Assembly (NCBI GenBank): GCA_028455995.1
Contig: JABELC010000010.1
Location: 372,001 to 436,000 of the forward strand
From: Scleromitrula shiraiana
Lineage: Eukaryota > Ascomycota > Leotiomycetes > Helotiales > Sclerotiniaceae
Reading direction: 5' to 3'
Length of the DNA: 64,000 nt
Part shown: piece after piece, positions 44,990-57,022 of the stretch
Numbering within the stretch: the first letter of the stretch is position 1
Layout of the letters: every line of letters starts with the position of its first letter
Notes under the pieces: model-generated
What the model was told of the DNA's origin: nothing
What the model saw: only the letters and a program-made list of their open reading frames with translations
Databases searched by the model: none
Program-made: the position numbers and the translations under genes

Positions 44990-45767
44990 ATTTAAATATT
45001 GGGAAGTGGATGTAATACGGGTTTGAATTGCGATAAAGGAATAATGACCAAATATTTATGCCAGGGTATTTCGAACCTAGTAGAAATAGAAATAGAAAAT
45101 TATGTTTGGACCAGGTCAGGTAGGTAGAGTTGGGTAGGTTATAGGCAGGCTATTTGATTGATGTCTTTCACAAATCGAATTTACACGCGCGACGCGGTTG
45201 CGATTGCGATTGCGATTATAATAACAATACTATTTCTTAATCAATCAACAGTATTAATGAATACAAATCTGATTATATTTAATTTTATTTAATTTTATTT
45301 TATTATATTATATTATTGTGAATTATAGCCGTAGTTTTTTGGAGAAAAAGAATTTGAAAAGAAGGAGAGTTCAAGGGACAGAAAGGGAAGGGAAGGAGGG
45401 GAAGGTCGCGTCAGATTTGGTGGGTCAAGAACTTTTTAAAGTGAAAGATCAAGAAACTTTAGAGTCACGAAATCATTCGGTGCTTAAAGAATGTACGTAC
45501 TAGTACTCGAGTATTGAAGTAATTAAACCCTGAAGATGAGACGATAAAGAGGAGAGAGGAGAGAGGAGAGCTCTGGCTCGGAATAACTAATATCCGGATT
45601 TACTACCATATGATAGTGATAATAATAAAATAAATAAATAAATACCCTTACAATATGATAGACAATAGTAGCTACTAGAATTAGGTACTTACTATTATCA
45701 TTATTATATAAAGTAATCATCAAATTCACATTTTCGATTTTTCTATCATTCTACAAAAAAATGGATC
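44990..45767. other. Divergent intergenic region between NSE4 and VPS34
   Basis: Contains GGTAGG-type and (TTTAA)n/TATTA repeats near 45270-45315 and small spurious ORFs. It must hold both promoters. Confidence 0.5.
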
Positions 45768-48734
45768 ATGGAACCCTTTTCTTTTGCAAGCTCAGAAGCT
45801 TTAGATATTCCTGTGAATATTAGAATGTAAGTTTTGTTTGGTTTTAGGAATCTTGTTATTATTCCAATAATCTCTACCTACATAGTAGCTACTTATTATC
45901 ATCATCTACTAACGGATTCAGCGTCAACCTTGAAGGGGAACAAACACCAATACCATTCTCTACTCTTATACAACGACCAGATTTAAGACATATAGCTTCT
46001 AATCTAAGGTAATTACCATGCTATATTTCGATATTCATTTATCTATATACTCACATTCTATTCTAGTTCTCATTCCGACGTTTATATTACTGTACAATTA
46101 TGGGCGGATTCAAAGCCTTTAACTGTACCTGTTCAGACACCTTATAAGTCATTCCGTACAGAAAGAAAGTATGTTTAACTCTACTTGATATCTAGCATAT
46201 GCTAATTTATTACTAGGTGGAATGAATGGCTTCAATTGCCCATCAATTATTCGACCATTCCTCTAAGCTCTCAACTTGCGATTACAGTATGGGATTTATC
46301 ACCAACAGGAGGTGATGGAGCACAAGGTCATGCTGTACCATTTGGAGGAACTACTTTGCGACTTTTCGATAAAGATAATCAACTACAAAAAGGTCGACAA
46401 AAATGTTATTTACATCGTCGCAAGGCTGCAGATGGTTTAGATTCGTCTTCCACACCTTCGATTTTACCTAGTACACGTCGCGATGGGACCAAAGGGAAGG
46501 AAAGTGACGAGATTATAGACAAGGAAAATGAGGAGTTGGATAGGCTAGAGAAACTGTTGAAAAAGCAAGAGATGGGGGAAATTCCTAAGATTGAGTGGTT
46601 GGATGCATTACTCTTCAGGGGTATAGAAAAGCGAGGTCTCCAAGTATCCAGTACATCGTTGAAGAATATACAACGAAGACGCAGTAGACAAAGAACGGCG
46701 GTTATGACTCTTGATGGTGCAGAGGAGAAGAAATCCGATGGCGAAGAAGATATTGAGGAGGATGATCCTGCGAAGGACGAAAGATTCTTACTTCATATCG
46801 AACTTCCAAGGTTCGATTTTCCCATAGTATTTGCCGATCATGAATATCCGCCACCACCAATATCTTCTTTACAACATTTGTCTTCTTCTCAATCAATCAT
46901 GCTCAAACCACCTCCTGAGGTTCAATTTGGACCAGGTATTAATGGTTTGGGGGATAATGATGAACATGGATTCGGAGGACGACTTGTAAGAGTTTATGAC
47001 CCTGAAGTTGGGGCAAGAGACAATCCGACAGAGAGCAAGCATCGTCGTCTCGTACGAAGTCATCGAACTGGAGTCCTCGATCGTGATCTTAAACCAAATG
47101 CTAAAGTTCGAGACGAGTTGAACAATATTATAGCATATTCGCCGACGCATATTCTTTCACCAGAAGAGAAAGATCTTGTCTGGAAATTTCGTCATCATCT
47201 TGCCAGGGATAAAAGAGCACTCACGAAATTCGTTAAGTCGGTTAATTGGCATGATCAAAGCGAATCACGTCGAGCAGTGACTATGTTAGGCAAATGGATT
47301 GAAATTGATGTCGATGATGCCCTGGAACTATTGGGACCAACCTTTGACAATCCTGCTGTGAGAGCTTATGCAGTAGACCGACTACGAAAATCGGATGACG
47401 ACGAACTCTTACTTTATCTTTTGCAACTGGTACAAGCACTGAAATTCGAACAAATTTCACCCGACTCTGATGACGAAGCTACTCACGATTCATCTCTTGC
47501 ACGTTTTCTTATTTCAAGAGCAACAAACAATTTCATGCTAGGCAATTTCTTCCACTGGTATCTTATGGTTGAATGCGACGATAAAAGTGAAGATCAAGGG
47601 GCTGTTTATCGCAAACTATTCGCCAAAGTCGAGTATGACTTTATGACCGAACTTGTAAAGAAACCAGATGGAGTCGAAACTCGGAAAGTTCTATTACGTC
47701 AAGCAGAACTTATTACCATGTTATCAAGAGTTTCGGAAGATATCAAGACTTCAAGGGAAACAGTACCTCGCAAGGCAGAACGAGTAAAACATTTCCTTGC
47801 CGATCCAAAGAATGAACTCATTGTTATTGATCCACCTTTACCTTTACCACTAGATCCATCAATCATGATAACTGGTGTAGATCCTTCAGAAACATCTGTC
47901 TTCAAATCATCATTATTCCCAATCATGATGACATTCAAAACAACAACCAAACAAAAATACCAAATCATTTTCAAAACAGGCGACGATTTACGTCAAGACC
48001 AACTAGTCATCCAAATCATAACCCTAATGGACCAACTCCTCCAAAAAGAAAACCTCGACCTAAAACTCTCCCCCTACAAAATCCTCGCCACCGGCGCCAC
48101 AGCAGGCGCCGTCCAATTCGTCCCCTCCATGACCCTGCAAAGCATAGTCAACAAATACAAAGGCAACACGGTACTCGCGTACCTAAAATCCAACAACCCA
48201 GACGACACCGCCTCCCTCGGCGTCCGCAAAGAAGCCCTCGACACGTTCATCAAATCCTGCGCCGGCTACTGCGTAATTACCTATCTCCTCGGCGTCGGCG
48301 ACCGCCATCTCGATAACCTCCTGCTCGCCCCCGATGGCCATTTCTTCCACGCAGACTTCGGATTCATCCTAGGACGGGACCCTAAACCGTTTGCGCCGGC
48401 TATGAAACTCTGCAAGGAGATGGTGGATGGTATGGGTGGGTCCTTCTCAGAACATTACCCTCAGTTCAAACAATACTGTTTCACAGCCTACACCACGCTG
48501 CGCAAATCGTCGAATTTGATACTCAATCTATTCAGTCTGATGGTGGACGCGAACATCCCGGATATTCGCCTTGAGCCGGATAAGGTGGTACTTAAAGTAA
48601 AAGAAAGATTTCATCTGGAGTTGGGCGAGGAGGACGCGATTCGGTATTTTGAGAGGTTGATTGAGGATAGTGCGAATGCGATTTTTCCGGTTGTTATTGA
48701 TCGGTTGCATGGGTTTGTGCAGCATTTTAGGTAG
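45768..48734 (+). CDS. VPS34: Class III phosphatidylinositol 3-kinase
   Basis: Four exons, 45768-45826, 45922-46008, 46067-46168 and 46217-48734, 921 residues. The start MEPFSFASSEALDIPV matches the family better than an overlapping out-of-frame ATG at 45761. Domains: C2 (about 20-300, including VYITVQLWADSKPL and LAITVWDLSP), PIK helical domain (~390-570, SPEEKDLVWKFRHHL), and kinase domain with KTGDDLRQDQL (~670), catalytic loop GVGDRHLDNLLL (~774) and activation loop HADFGFILGRDPKP (~793), the class III signature. The enzyme makes PI3P on endosomes and phagophores with Vps15 and Atg6, controlling autophagy and vacuolar sorting. An acidic/basic insertion at ~160-235 inside the C2 region is longer than in yeast. 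Confidence 0.97.
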
Positions 48735-49457
48735 AGGGGGGAGGGAGCGGAGGGAGAAGAGGGGAGGGATGGATGGATGGGGCTTGATGGGTTGGGGTGG
48801 TTTGGAGGGATAGAGGGGAGAGGAGGGGCGTTTGGGATTGATATGGATGAATTGGGATGGCATGGTATGGGATGGATATGGAGCGAGGTGATGGAGAAGA
48901 GGTGTTTATGAATTAAGATGGTAATAGGGGTTACATATTTTTTGAGCGAATATCTATAGATTTTTACATTTCGTTTCTTTATTTACTTCGTTGGATCATA
49001 TAAGATGAGATGAGATGAACGATATCAACATTCCCATCTAACTTATGAACCCTTGGTGAAGTGATGATGGTGATGGTGATGGTGATGGTACTAATAATAA
49101 TGAAAGTCGATGTATTATGTAAGGTAAGCCAAATATAAAAGGCCCTACTAATTCCGAAAGCTAGACCAAACCAAGCCTAGCATATCAATCAACATTTCGT
49201 CGCGCGAAGCTTTGAACAAAATAATAAATCCCAACGTGCCAATTAATTCAATTCCAATCTAATTTGAAGATTCGTGAGAATAGTTTCGTTTTCGTTAAAC
49301 TTTCCTTACCCAATTCCTTTCTTGAGAATTTGTCTATCACCTTCTCTTGACCTAGGTACTTCTTGCTTGAGGTCTTTTCGACATTCCTATTCTCCCTATC
49401 TATCTAAATCGAATCTTTCATCTCATATTCATTCACCCACTTATACCAACCTTCAAA
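48735..49457. other. Intergenic region between VPS34 and PDB1
   Basis: VPS34 3' flank and PDB1 promoter. Contains GGGAGA-rich sequence just after the VPS34 stop and a (GATGGT)n tract near 49062-49088. No gene seen. Confidence 0.5.
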
Positions 49458-50667
49458 ATGTCGAGACTCTTGCGACCCGCATCTCGATTCCTTTCCTCCT
49501 CAGCTAGACCTTCTCGAAGTGCTTTCCAAGCCTTCCCTCGACTACCTGCCATCGTTCAAAACAGAGGATATGCTAAGGAGAGCGGTGTTAAGGAATATAC
49601 TGTCAGAGAAGCTTTGAATGAAGCCTTGGCTGAAGAATTGGAATCAAACCCAAAAGTTTTCGTGCTGGGTGAGGAAGTCGCTCAATACAATGGCGCATAT
49701 AAGGTTACGAAGGGATTACTGGATCGATTCGGTGATAAGAGAGTCATTGATAGTCCAATTACTGAGTCGGGATTCTGTGGTTTGACTATCGGTGCTGCTT
49801 TGGCTGGTTTACAACCTGTGGTAAGTACATCTTTACTTTCAATTTCCCCCCCTCTATACAAGAACAAATCTAGATGGGCATTCAAATGCTGATGCAGGAA
49901 TCCTATAGTGCGAGTTCATGACTTTCAACTTCGCCATGCAAGCAATTGATCAAATCGTCAACTCCGCCGCCAAAACCCACTACATGTCCGGAGGTATCCA
50001 ACCCTGCAACATCACTTTCCGCGGACCCAACGGCTTCGCCTCCGGAGTAGCAGCCCAACATTCCCAAGACTACTCCGCCTGGTACGGCAGCATACCCGGT
50101 CTCAAAGTCGTCACTCCTTGGAGTGCCGAAGACGCCAAGGGTCTCCTCAAAGCCGCCATCCGAGACCCCAACCCCGTCTGCGTTCTCGAGAACGAACTCT
50201 TGTACGGTCAATCCTTCCCCATGAGCGAGGCCGCCCAAAAAGATGACTTCGTCATTCCCTTCGGCAAAGCCAAGATCGAGCGTGCCGGAAAGGACCTCAC
50301 CATTGTGACGCTCTCCCGCTGCGTCGGCCAATCCCTCGTCGCGGCCGAAAATCTCAAGAAAAAATACGGCGTCGAAGTCGAAGTTATCAATCTCCGCTCC
50401 ATCAAGCCCCTCGACGTCGAAACCATCATCAACTCGGTTAAGAAAACCCACCGTCTCCTAGCCGTTGAATCCGGGTTCCCAGCTTTCGGTGTCGGCGCCG
50501 AGTTGCTGGCGCTAACTATGGAGTTTGGTTTTGATTATTTGGATGCTCCTGCTCAGAGAATTACCGGTGCTGAGGTCCCAACCCCTTACGCTTTGAAGTT
50601 GGAGGAGATGAGTTTCCCTAATGAGAGCTTGATTGAGAATTACGCTGCCAAGATGTTGAAGTTGTAA
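49458..50667 (+). CDS. PDB1: Pyruvate dehydrogenase E1 component, beta subunit
   Basis: Two exons, 49458-49820 and 49909-50667, 373 residues. The first ~35 residues (MSRLLRPASRFLSSSARPSR) form an Arg/Ser-rich mitochondrial presequence. The mature protein shows the transketolase-like pyrimidine-binding domain (KEYTVREALNEALAEEL, FVLGEEVAQYNGAYKVTKGL, DSPITESGFCGLTIGAALAG) and the C-terminal transketolase domain ending in NYAAKMLKL. It pairs with E1-alpha to decarboxylate pyruvate with thiamine diphosphate in the mitochondrial matrix. Splicing restores the conserved CEFMTFNFAMQAIDQ segment. Codon use in exon 2 is strongly C-ending, consistent with high expression. Confidence 0.97.
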
Positions 50668-53186
50668 ATTGTATGATGATCAAAATCAGAATAGAAATGG
50701 AATGGGGAGGAAGTAAAGATGAATGTTCATGAATGGAAGAACAGTGGTAAGGGAGATTTTTAGACAGCTGTCACTTACTTTTTGGGAGGATGTTGATAAC
50801 ATGACGGGGTGGTGGATGGATGATTGAAATGAATCGATCAATTGATGGATGAAATTGATGCACGGGATGGCACGGAATGGGATGGGATGGGATGGAATGG
50901 ATTAGATGGATAGATAAATGCATGATGAATGAAGTGTATTGATAAGGAAGGTGGCCTTCTGTTCTCTGATATAGTCAAAAGATACCTTTTGTCTTGAACT
51001 TGTTTTTCATTTTTATATATGATGAAATCCGTGTTTTGCTTTTTGCTTTTTGCTGTCCAAATACCTTGCTTTGATCGAATATGATATCGAAATTATCCTT
51101 TCCTTTCCTTTCCTTTCCTTCTCTACTTTAAAGTACTCACTCTATACTGTATGCCCTGTATCTCTCACAAATGATATATACCCCTCCCCCCATCCCCCAT
51201 GTCTAAATTCTAATGCTAGCGTTATCATAATAGAAATAATGAATAGCTCTCTCCTCTCTTCTCCTCAGCCTAAAGGATATCTTCTCAAATACATACATGC
51301 ACTCTTAAAATTCAATACTAAATAAATCCATCATCCATCATCCATCATCCATCATACATCCCAACACACAAAACTAATCCTCTAAAAAAACTAAAATCAT
51401 CTAAACTAAACTTCTACAAAAAAAATAAAAAATAAAAAATCACTAATTATAATGGATGATAGAGGAATCCGACAATATTCGTATATCTATCTATCTGTCT
51501 ATCTATCTGTCTATTTATTTATCTATCTGTCTATTTATTTATCTATCTATCCTCCATTCATATATCTATCTATCTGTCTATCTATCTGTCTATCTATCTG
51601 TCTATTTATTTATCTATCTATCCTCCATTCATATATCTATCTATCTATCTATCTAGTCTCTAGTCTCCATCTTTACATGGCACTGTAGCTGTTCTGATTA
51701 TTTAGTTATTCATTCAAGGTATTATTATTATTATATACCGGGATAGTCGCTGCTTGGATATTGAAAGTATATGTACAGTTGGATCTCTCTTTATATCTAT
51801 TTATATTTATTTGATTTTTTATATTTTTTATATCTTTTATGAATTACTAATCTATTTTATCTCATCTCATCTTATTTCATCTTTCTTACTACTTCATTGC
51901 GCCGCTACTTGTTCGATTCTAATCTAGATTATACTGTATTAGATTGTATTATATTATATCATATCATCGCTAGGTAGAGTAAGAGTAAGTGTAAGTTTTG
52001 GTTTGGATCCTTGGACTGGGGTGTAGTATAATATATGTATACTCTATACTTTATTACATATCCTATCCTATCCTATCCTAAATCCCAAGTTCTTAGGATA
52101 ATGCATAATCAATTATTTAGGAGTAGAACTATCTATTTTTTTTGTGATTACTGATAGATAGATAGATGGAAGATGGAAGATGGAAAATGGAAGATAAAAG
52201 ATGTAGAAGAATGTATTATATATTTCTATTTCTATTTCTATTTCTATTTCTATTTCTATTTCTATTTCTATTTCTATTTCTATTTCTATCCATATCCATC
52301 AAAACTACTACCTAGTATTTCCGAGTTCCATAACCCAGTCTTTCTTACAGTTAGTTAATTAATCTAACTTCCATCCATCCATCCATCCATACATACATAC
52401 ATACATACATACATACAATATCTTCATACCACTAGTAATATCCTCTCGTTCTCGTTCTCGTTCTCGTTCTCGTTCTCCTTCGTTTTCCCAATTTGCATTT
52501 TTATATATATGGCGAATGAATGAATGAATGAATGAATAAATGAATGAATGAATAAACGTCTCAAAATCCATACGCAGAGGAATACTAGCCGCTTATTTGT
52601 TTAATTTGGCCTTTCATTATCATATCATATCATATCATATCATATCATATCATATCATATCATATCATATCATATTTTACCTCCCACCTCTCACTGTTAT
52701 CGAGTCTTTAAATATCCTCCCATTTTCCATTTTCCGTTTTCCGTTCAATATTTACTTGTTTATCTATTCATGTAAAGGGAGGTCTCGATTCTTAATTCTT
52801 AATTCTCAATTCTCAATTCTCAATTCTTAATTCTTAAAACCATAGAAAAGCAAACAGAATGTCTGCAGCAAGTACATACACACTCCAAACACCAACCAAC
52901 CGACCAGCCAAATCAAGCCAAACCAAGCCAATATAATAAAGCTAAGCACCAAACTCCCTTTCCTTTCCTTTTCATCTCCCTTTTCATCTTCATCTTCATC
53001 TTCATCTTCATTTTCATTTTCATATCTCTCCCCTCTCCCCTCGCCACTGCCTCCTCTCCTCTCTCATTTCTTTCTCATCCTAATAGAATTCGAATCTCGC
53101 ATCACCTAACCTCACCTCACCCATAATATAACAACTTCCTTCCCTTTCCCCATCCCACAAAGAAAAAAGATAAAAGAAAAGAAAAA
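50668..53186. other. Convergent intergenic region, very dense simple repeats
   Basis: About 2.5 kb between the 3' ends of PDB1 and NCB2 with no supportable gene. Repeats include GGGAT-type units near 50876-50905, (CTTTC)n near 51100-51120, a CTAT/CTGT array at 51481-51655, (CTATTT)n at 52221-52289, CATC/CATA tetranucleotides near 52370-52420, (TTCTCG)n near 52445-52475, (GAAT)n near 52512-52555 and (CATAT)n at 52617-52674. Confidence 0.7.
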
Positions 53187-55945
53187 TCAACCATGACGTT
53201 GAGCCGCATCTCTAAAAGCCGCCTCCTGCATTGCCAGAAGTTCTTCACTCGTGAGACCCGATTGTTCGAGTTTATTTGCTTTTTTCTCTCGTCCCTGTGT
53301 AAATTTAAAAATTTAATTAGTTATTATGTCCCCTCTTCTTACCTTTTTTTTTTTTTTTTTGAATAAAGAGAAAGAGATAGAAAACAAACCTTCAATTGTT
53401 CCTTATGCTCACTAGCAACCTCATTGATACTAGCCACATACTCACCAAAGCCCAACTGTTCAAGAGCCTTGGTAATATGTTCACACGCAATCGTCTTCTT
53501 AGATTCCTTTTCCGATATTTCGTTTGCTTCGCTCGAGATAAGTGTGATGAATTCGACGCAGCATTCTATGAGGAGATCTCGGGCATCTTTACCAAATGCG
53601 AGACCGGATGAGGCGGGGAGGATTTCCGTTACGATTTTTTGGACGGTTGCTAGATTGTTTTGTTAGTTGGGATGTTTGAGATATAATTGTGTTGTGTGTT
53701 TTTAGGAGAAGAATGGGTTAGTTGGATGGCGTGAGGGTGGTTGATGCCTTGGTGGTGACTGTGGTGGTGATACGGCGATTTTGGCCCAGGTTTTTGCAAC
53801 CTCTTTTCGTTTGATAGGTGCTTCTTTACGATGGTTTGGTCGTCCAGAATCCTTATTAGGAGTTGTCCCTATGGTGCGGTAACTAAGAATAGGTGAAATG
53901 TCACAAATGGATATCGCAGACATATATTCATCATGCGATCCATCTAGTTGTAATGTCTTATAGAGGTATTCTGAAATCTCGAAAGGTAACAAATGTTTGA
54001 GCTGGGGTTGTATAGTGGAAGGTCGATCCCAAAAATTTTGCTGATCTAGTGTATCAATAGTAGTATCCGTGATCTCGAAAGTTGGTTGTTTGCGCGAGTC
54101 AAAGAGTGTAGCAGAAGCAAAAGATGAAATGAGGGTATCAGAAACTCCAGCATCTATATGATCAGATAATTTAATGACTGTGTCACTATGAGGAAGCCCC
54201 TGTGTCTGACATTCTTGTATTTCTGCTGCATTGTTGCTCGATGATTCCGCAACCACAGGAGGTTCAAGTCGCCCAGAAACAAGTCTGTTGTTTGGTAATG
54301 GTTTTCTAAGAACTTCACTACGAAGACGTTTTGACTGATGAGAATGTTGTCGACTTTCGGGCAATATTGTATTACTAGCATCGAGATTCTGAGTATTGCC
54401 TGATTGCGGAACACGCTGTTTCCCAATTTGACAAACGGACCTCAAATCAACACCAGGAACAGGCTTTCGAAGTATAGGAGCACGAGACATATTGTTCCTT
54501 CCTTTTTCCCCAGTTCTAGTCAAGCTGGACTTCCTCTGATTAGGTTTAGGGTGTGGATTGCGACGACTTCCCAACGTATGTTTTGACTTTCCTCTATCCG
54601 TACTTGGAGAAAATTGGTTGCGAAGTGGAGAATTTGATGGAGTAAAGCCATTTGAATTTATTCGGCATCCTGTATTGTCGATAGATTGCTTTATATCTTC
54701 TGGGGAAAGTGATTGGGGATGAACCATTGGGCTGACAAGAGTGGAGTCTTGGGCTCTAACATTATTTCGCCGGGGTAGGTCGATAAAAGGACCCTGGACA
54801 TATTTGCCACCCCGCTTATAAGACTCTTGGACCAACGCGATACCTGCTTTTCCATTCTGAAGACAACCGGTTTCATGTGGTGGAATTGGTTGAGAAATTG
54901 ATGTAGAGACTTCATCATACCAACTCCTCAAATCTTCCATCACTTTCTTCACATGATCTCCATTCTTACGATCAAATTCCAAACTAGCCGAGAAACCACG
55001 AGGATCAGAAGCTTCAGGCAAATTGGATAAAGTCGGTTGGATAGACTCTATCGGGTTTGAAAATAAGAGTGGCGGTAGTAGCTCGAAAGCCAAACTTGAT
55101 ATTCTTTGTGGAACAAATGTTGCAGCTTTGGCGGATAATTTATGTTTCTTAAAGGAATATGGGGATTCATAATATGAATATGTAGGTGGAATATTTGGTG
55201 TCCCAGGTTCGGGGAAACAATGAGCTGGTTCTCTAAAGCCAAAGTATGAAGTGTCGATAGCATTAGGTGATTCGATTCCTTCGAAGTAAGGAAATGATGG
55301 TGGCTCTTGTTGAACATCATCCATATACGAATAACAAGATGGCATATGACTCCAGGTACATTTGTACTCATCCTTTAGAATCGAACCATTGGGAACACCG
55401 TGATCGTAGAAGCAGCCGCATTCAATATCCATGGTAGTAAAGATTGACGATATTGATAATGATAGTGATAATAATGTTTATTGGAACTGTAGAAAGGGGA
55501 GAAACAGAAGAAGAGAAAAAAAAAGTTACCTTTGGGGAGAGATAAATCATCATTGGCTACAAGAAGAAGGCACATTAGTCAAAACTCTTCGAAAGTATCT
55601 GGGCAATAACATCAAGGGGAAAGAAGCAAGTAAGCACAAGGTGTACTATCGGCATAAACAATCCATGCCACTTTATATCTCATGATGAAGATTGAAAGTT
55701 ATGAGAATGTTTCATTGTCGAAGAGAATCATTGTCAAATTCTCAATCATCCCAAGCTATCGTCGAGTCAAGTAAAACTTCAAACACTTATTCAAAGTTCA
55801 CTTACCACTTTCAACACTCAAACTTCAAATCTTTCTTCTCGGACCATTGATCCTCCTTTCCCAACCTTGGATTCGATACAGATCACGTGAATAGAATAAA
55901 ACCAAACAAAAAAAACCACTTACTAGAAAATTCCCTATCCGACAT
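53187..55945 (-). CDS. NCB2: NC2-beta (Dr1) subunit of the TBP-binding repressor NC2
   Basis: Four exons, 55945-55924, 55556-55530, 53649-53390 and 53294-53187, 138 residues. The product starts MSDREFSTNDDLSLPK-ATVQKIV, then has a complete histone fold (TEILPASSGLAFGKDARDLL, ECCVEFITLISSEANEISEK, TIACEHITKALEQLGF) and the family tail KKANKLEQSGLTSEELLAMQ. With NC2-alpha it binds TBP on promoters and blocks TFIIA/TFIIB entry. Introns 1 (367 nt) and 2 (1880 nt, 55529-53650) are exceptionally long for this genome. Intron 2 contains a whole 576-codon ORF on the same strand. Donor (AAAG|GTAACT), branch point (CCAACTAAC) and acceptor (CTAG) are all present and the phase agrees, so I trust the split model. 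The first exon is only 22 nt. Confidence 0.88.
53702..55432 (-). CDS. Unknown 576-residue protein encoded inside the NCB2 intron
   Basis: Uninterrupted frame from ATG 55432 to TAA 53704-53702, lying wholly within intron 2 of NCB2 on the same strand; its stop is only 52 bp before NCB2 exon 3. The N-terminal half has non-repetitive, Pro/Tyr-rich composition (YKCTWSHMPSCYSYMDDV, FSASLEFDRKNGDHVKKVME, DLRSWYDEVSTSISQPIP). The middle is basic and Ser-rich, and a short helical stretch (APIKRKEVAKTWAKIAVSPP) precedes the end. There is no signal peptide or membrane helix. I do not recognise the family. It must use a promoter inside the intron, or the NCB2 promoter with retention of the intron, and its 3' end would overlap NCB2 exons. 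Confidence 0.7.
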   Translation of the reverse strand: MDIECGCFYDHGVPNGSILKDEYKCTWSHMPSCYSYMDDVQQEPPSFPYFEGIESPNAIDTSYFGFREPAHCFPEPGTPNIPPTYSYYESPYSFKKHKLSAKAATFVPQRISSLAFELLPPLLFSNPIESIQPTLSNLPEASDPRGFSASLEFDRKNGDHVKKVMEDLRSWYDEVSTSISQPIPPHETGCLQNGKAGIALVQESYKRGGKYVQGPFIDLPRRNNVRAQDSTLVSPMVHPQSLSPEDIKQSIDNTGCRINSNGFTPSNSPLRNQFSPSTDRGKSKHTLGSRRNPHPKPNQRKSSLTRTGEKGRNNMSRAPILRKPVPGVDLRSVCQIGKQRVPQSGNTQNLDASNTILPESRQHSHQSKRLRSEVLRKPLPNNRLVSGRLEPPVVAESSSNNAAEIQECQTQGLPHSDTVIKLSDHIDAGVSDTLISSFASATLFDSRKQPTFEITDTTIDTLDQQNFWDRPSTIQPQLKHLLPFEISEYLYKTLQLDGSHDEYMSAISICDISPILSYRTIGTTPNKDSGRPNHRKEAPIKRKEVAKTWAKIAVSPPQSPPRHQPPSRHPTNPFFS

Positions 55946-57022
55946 CTTGAAAGTCTTTCCTTAAATATCCCTAATACCTCTCTCTCTCTCTGTGTGTCTC
56001 TCTCAAAAAAAAAGAATTAAAAAAAGAACACAAGTTCTCCCTTCAAAAATATAAAACCCTCGTTAATCGACAGATATATCGTATATGGTATCCTCAAAAT
56101 CCTCTCAATCAAGTACCTTTTTCCTTGAAGTTCCCAAATAATCACGTGATAATTTCTTGAATTAAAAAAAGTTGCGTTGCTTTAATAATTTTTTTTTTTT
56201 TTTTTCTTTCTCTCGGCTGGAGAGGGGAGGTTCGTGGACAATAAAGACCTTTTTGTATGCGGATCATCCGAGTGATGGAGGTAAAGAAATTGGTTAACCG
56301 TACTAGGATAGTGATGAAATTGGTACTAGCGTATTTTAGTCGGTCGCGCTAGTATCGCGTTGCGAAAATTTTGGAATTTTTGGAATTTTTGGAGCTTGAG
56401 AGGATGGATAGGTTATGGAAGGAAATGGATATGGATGATGTAAGTAAATAAATAAATAAATGAATGAATGAATGAATGAAGAAGTAAAGAAAGAGTAAAG
56501 GAAGGAATTGAATGAATGAATGGATGGATGGATGGATGGATGGATTAATTATTCGATACTTTGCTTTCTGTTCAAAGAGAATTCATTCATATATATTCAT
56601 GTATTGATTGTTATTGTCATTGTCATTCATTAATGAATTTTCTCACCTATTCTATACTAATAAGAAGAGGTACGGGAGCTTATAATGGAATAAAATACTC
56701 GTACATTCTACTCAAGTCCTGGTACTCTATACTGTACCTACCTATTACATGCTACATATTATGTATGTACCTTACCTACTATGTATTATAATTTTAGGAG
56801 GCGCCATTAATAACTACCTACGTTCAGAGGGTATATTCTCGAATCTTTTAAGATTCTTATATAGCTATCTTAATAGCTATCCTACAATTCTTTAATGTAC
56901 AGAATATCATACAAGTATCTAATTTTATACTCGTTCGTTCCAATGACCCGCTAATGTCATGATAATCCCAAAAAAAAAAAACTCCATCAATATGAACCAT
57001 GAATCAATATACCCTTATATCA
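55946..57022. other. Intergenic, no gene seen
   Basis: Promoter side of NCB2 and 3' flank of the mS45 gene. Contains CTCTGTGTGTCTCTC near 55980-56003, a poly-T run near 56190-56206, AATA/AATG tetranucleotides near 56441-56482 and GGAT repeats near 56518-56545. Confidence 0.5.

Noticed and set aside
49903..50451. Long antisense ORF opposite PDB1
   Set aside because: Mirrors the strongly C-ending codon use of PDB1 exon 2, which removes antisense stops; no independent support.
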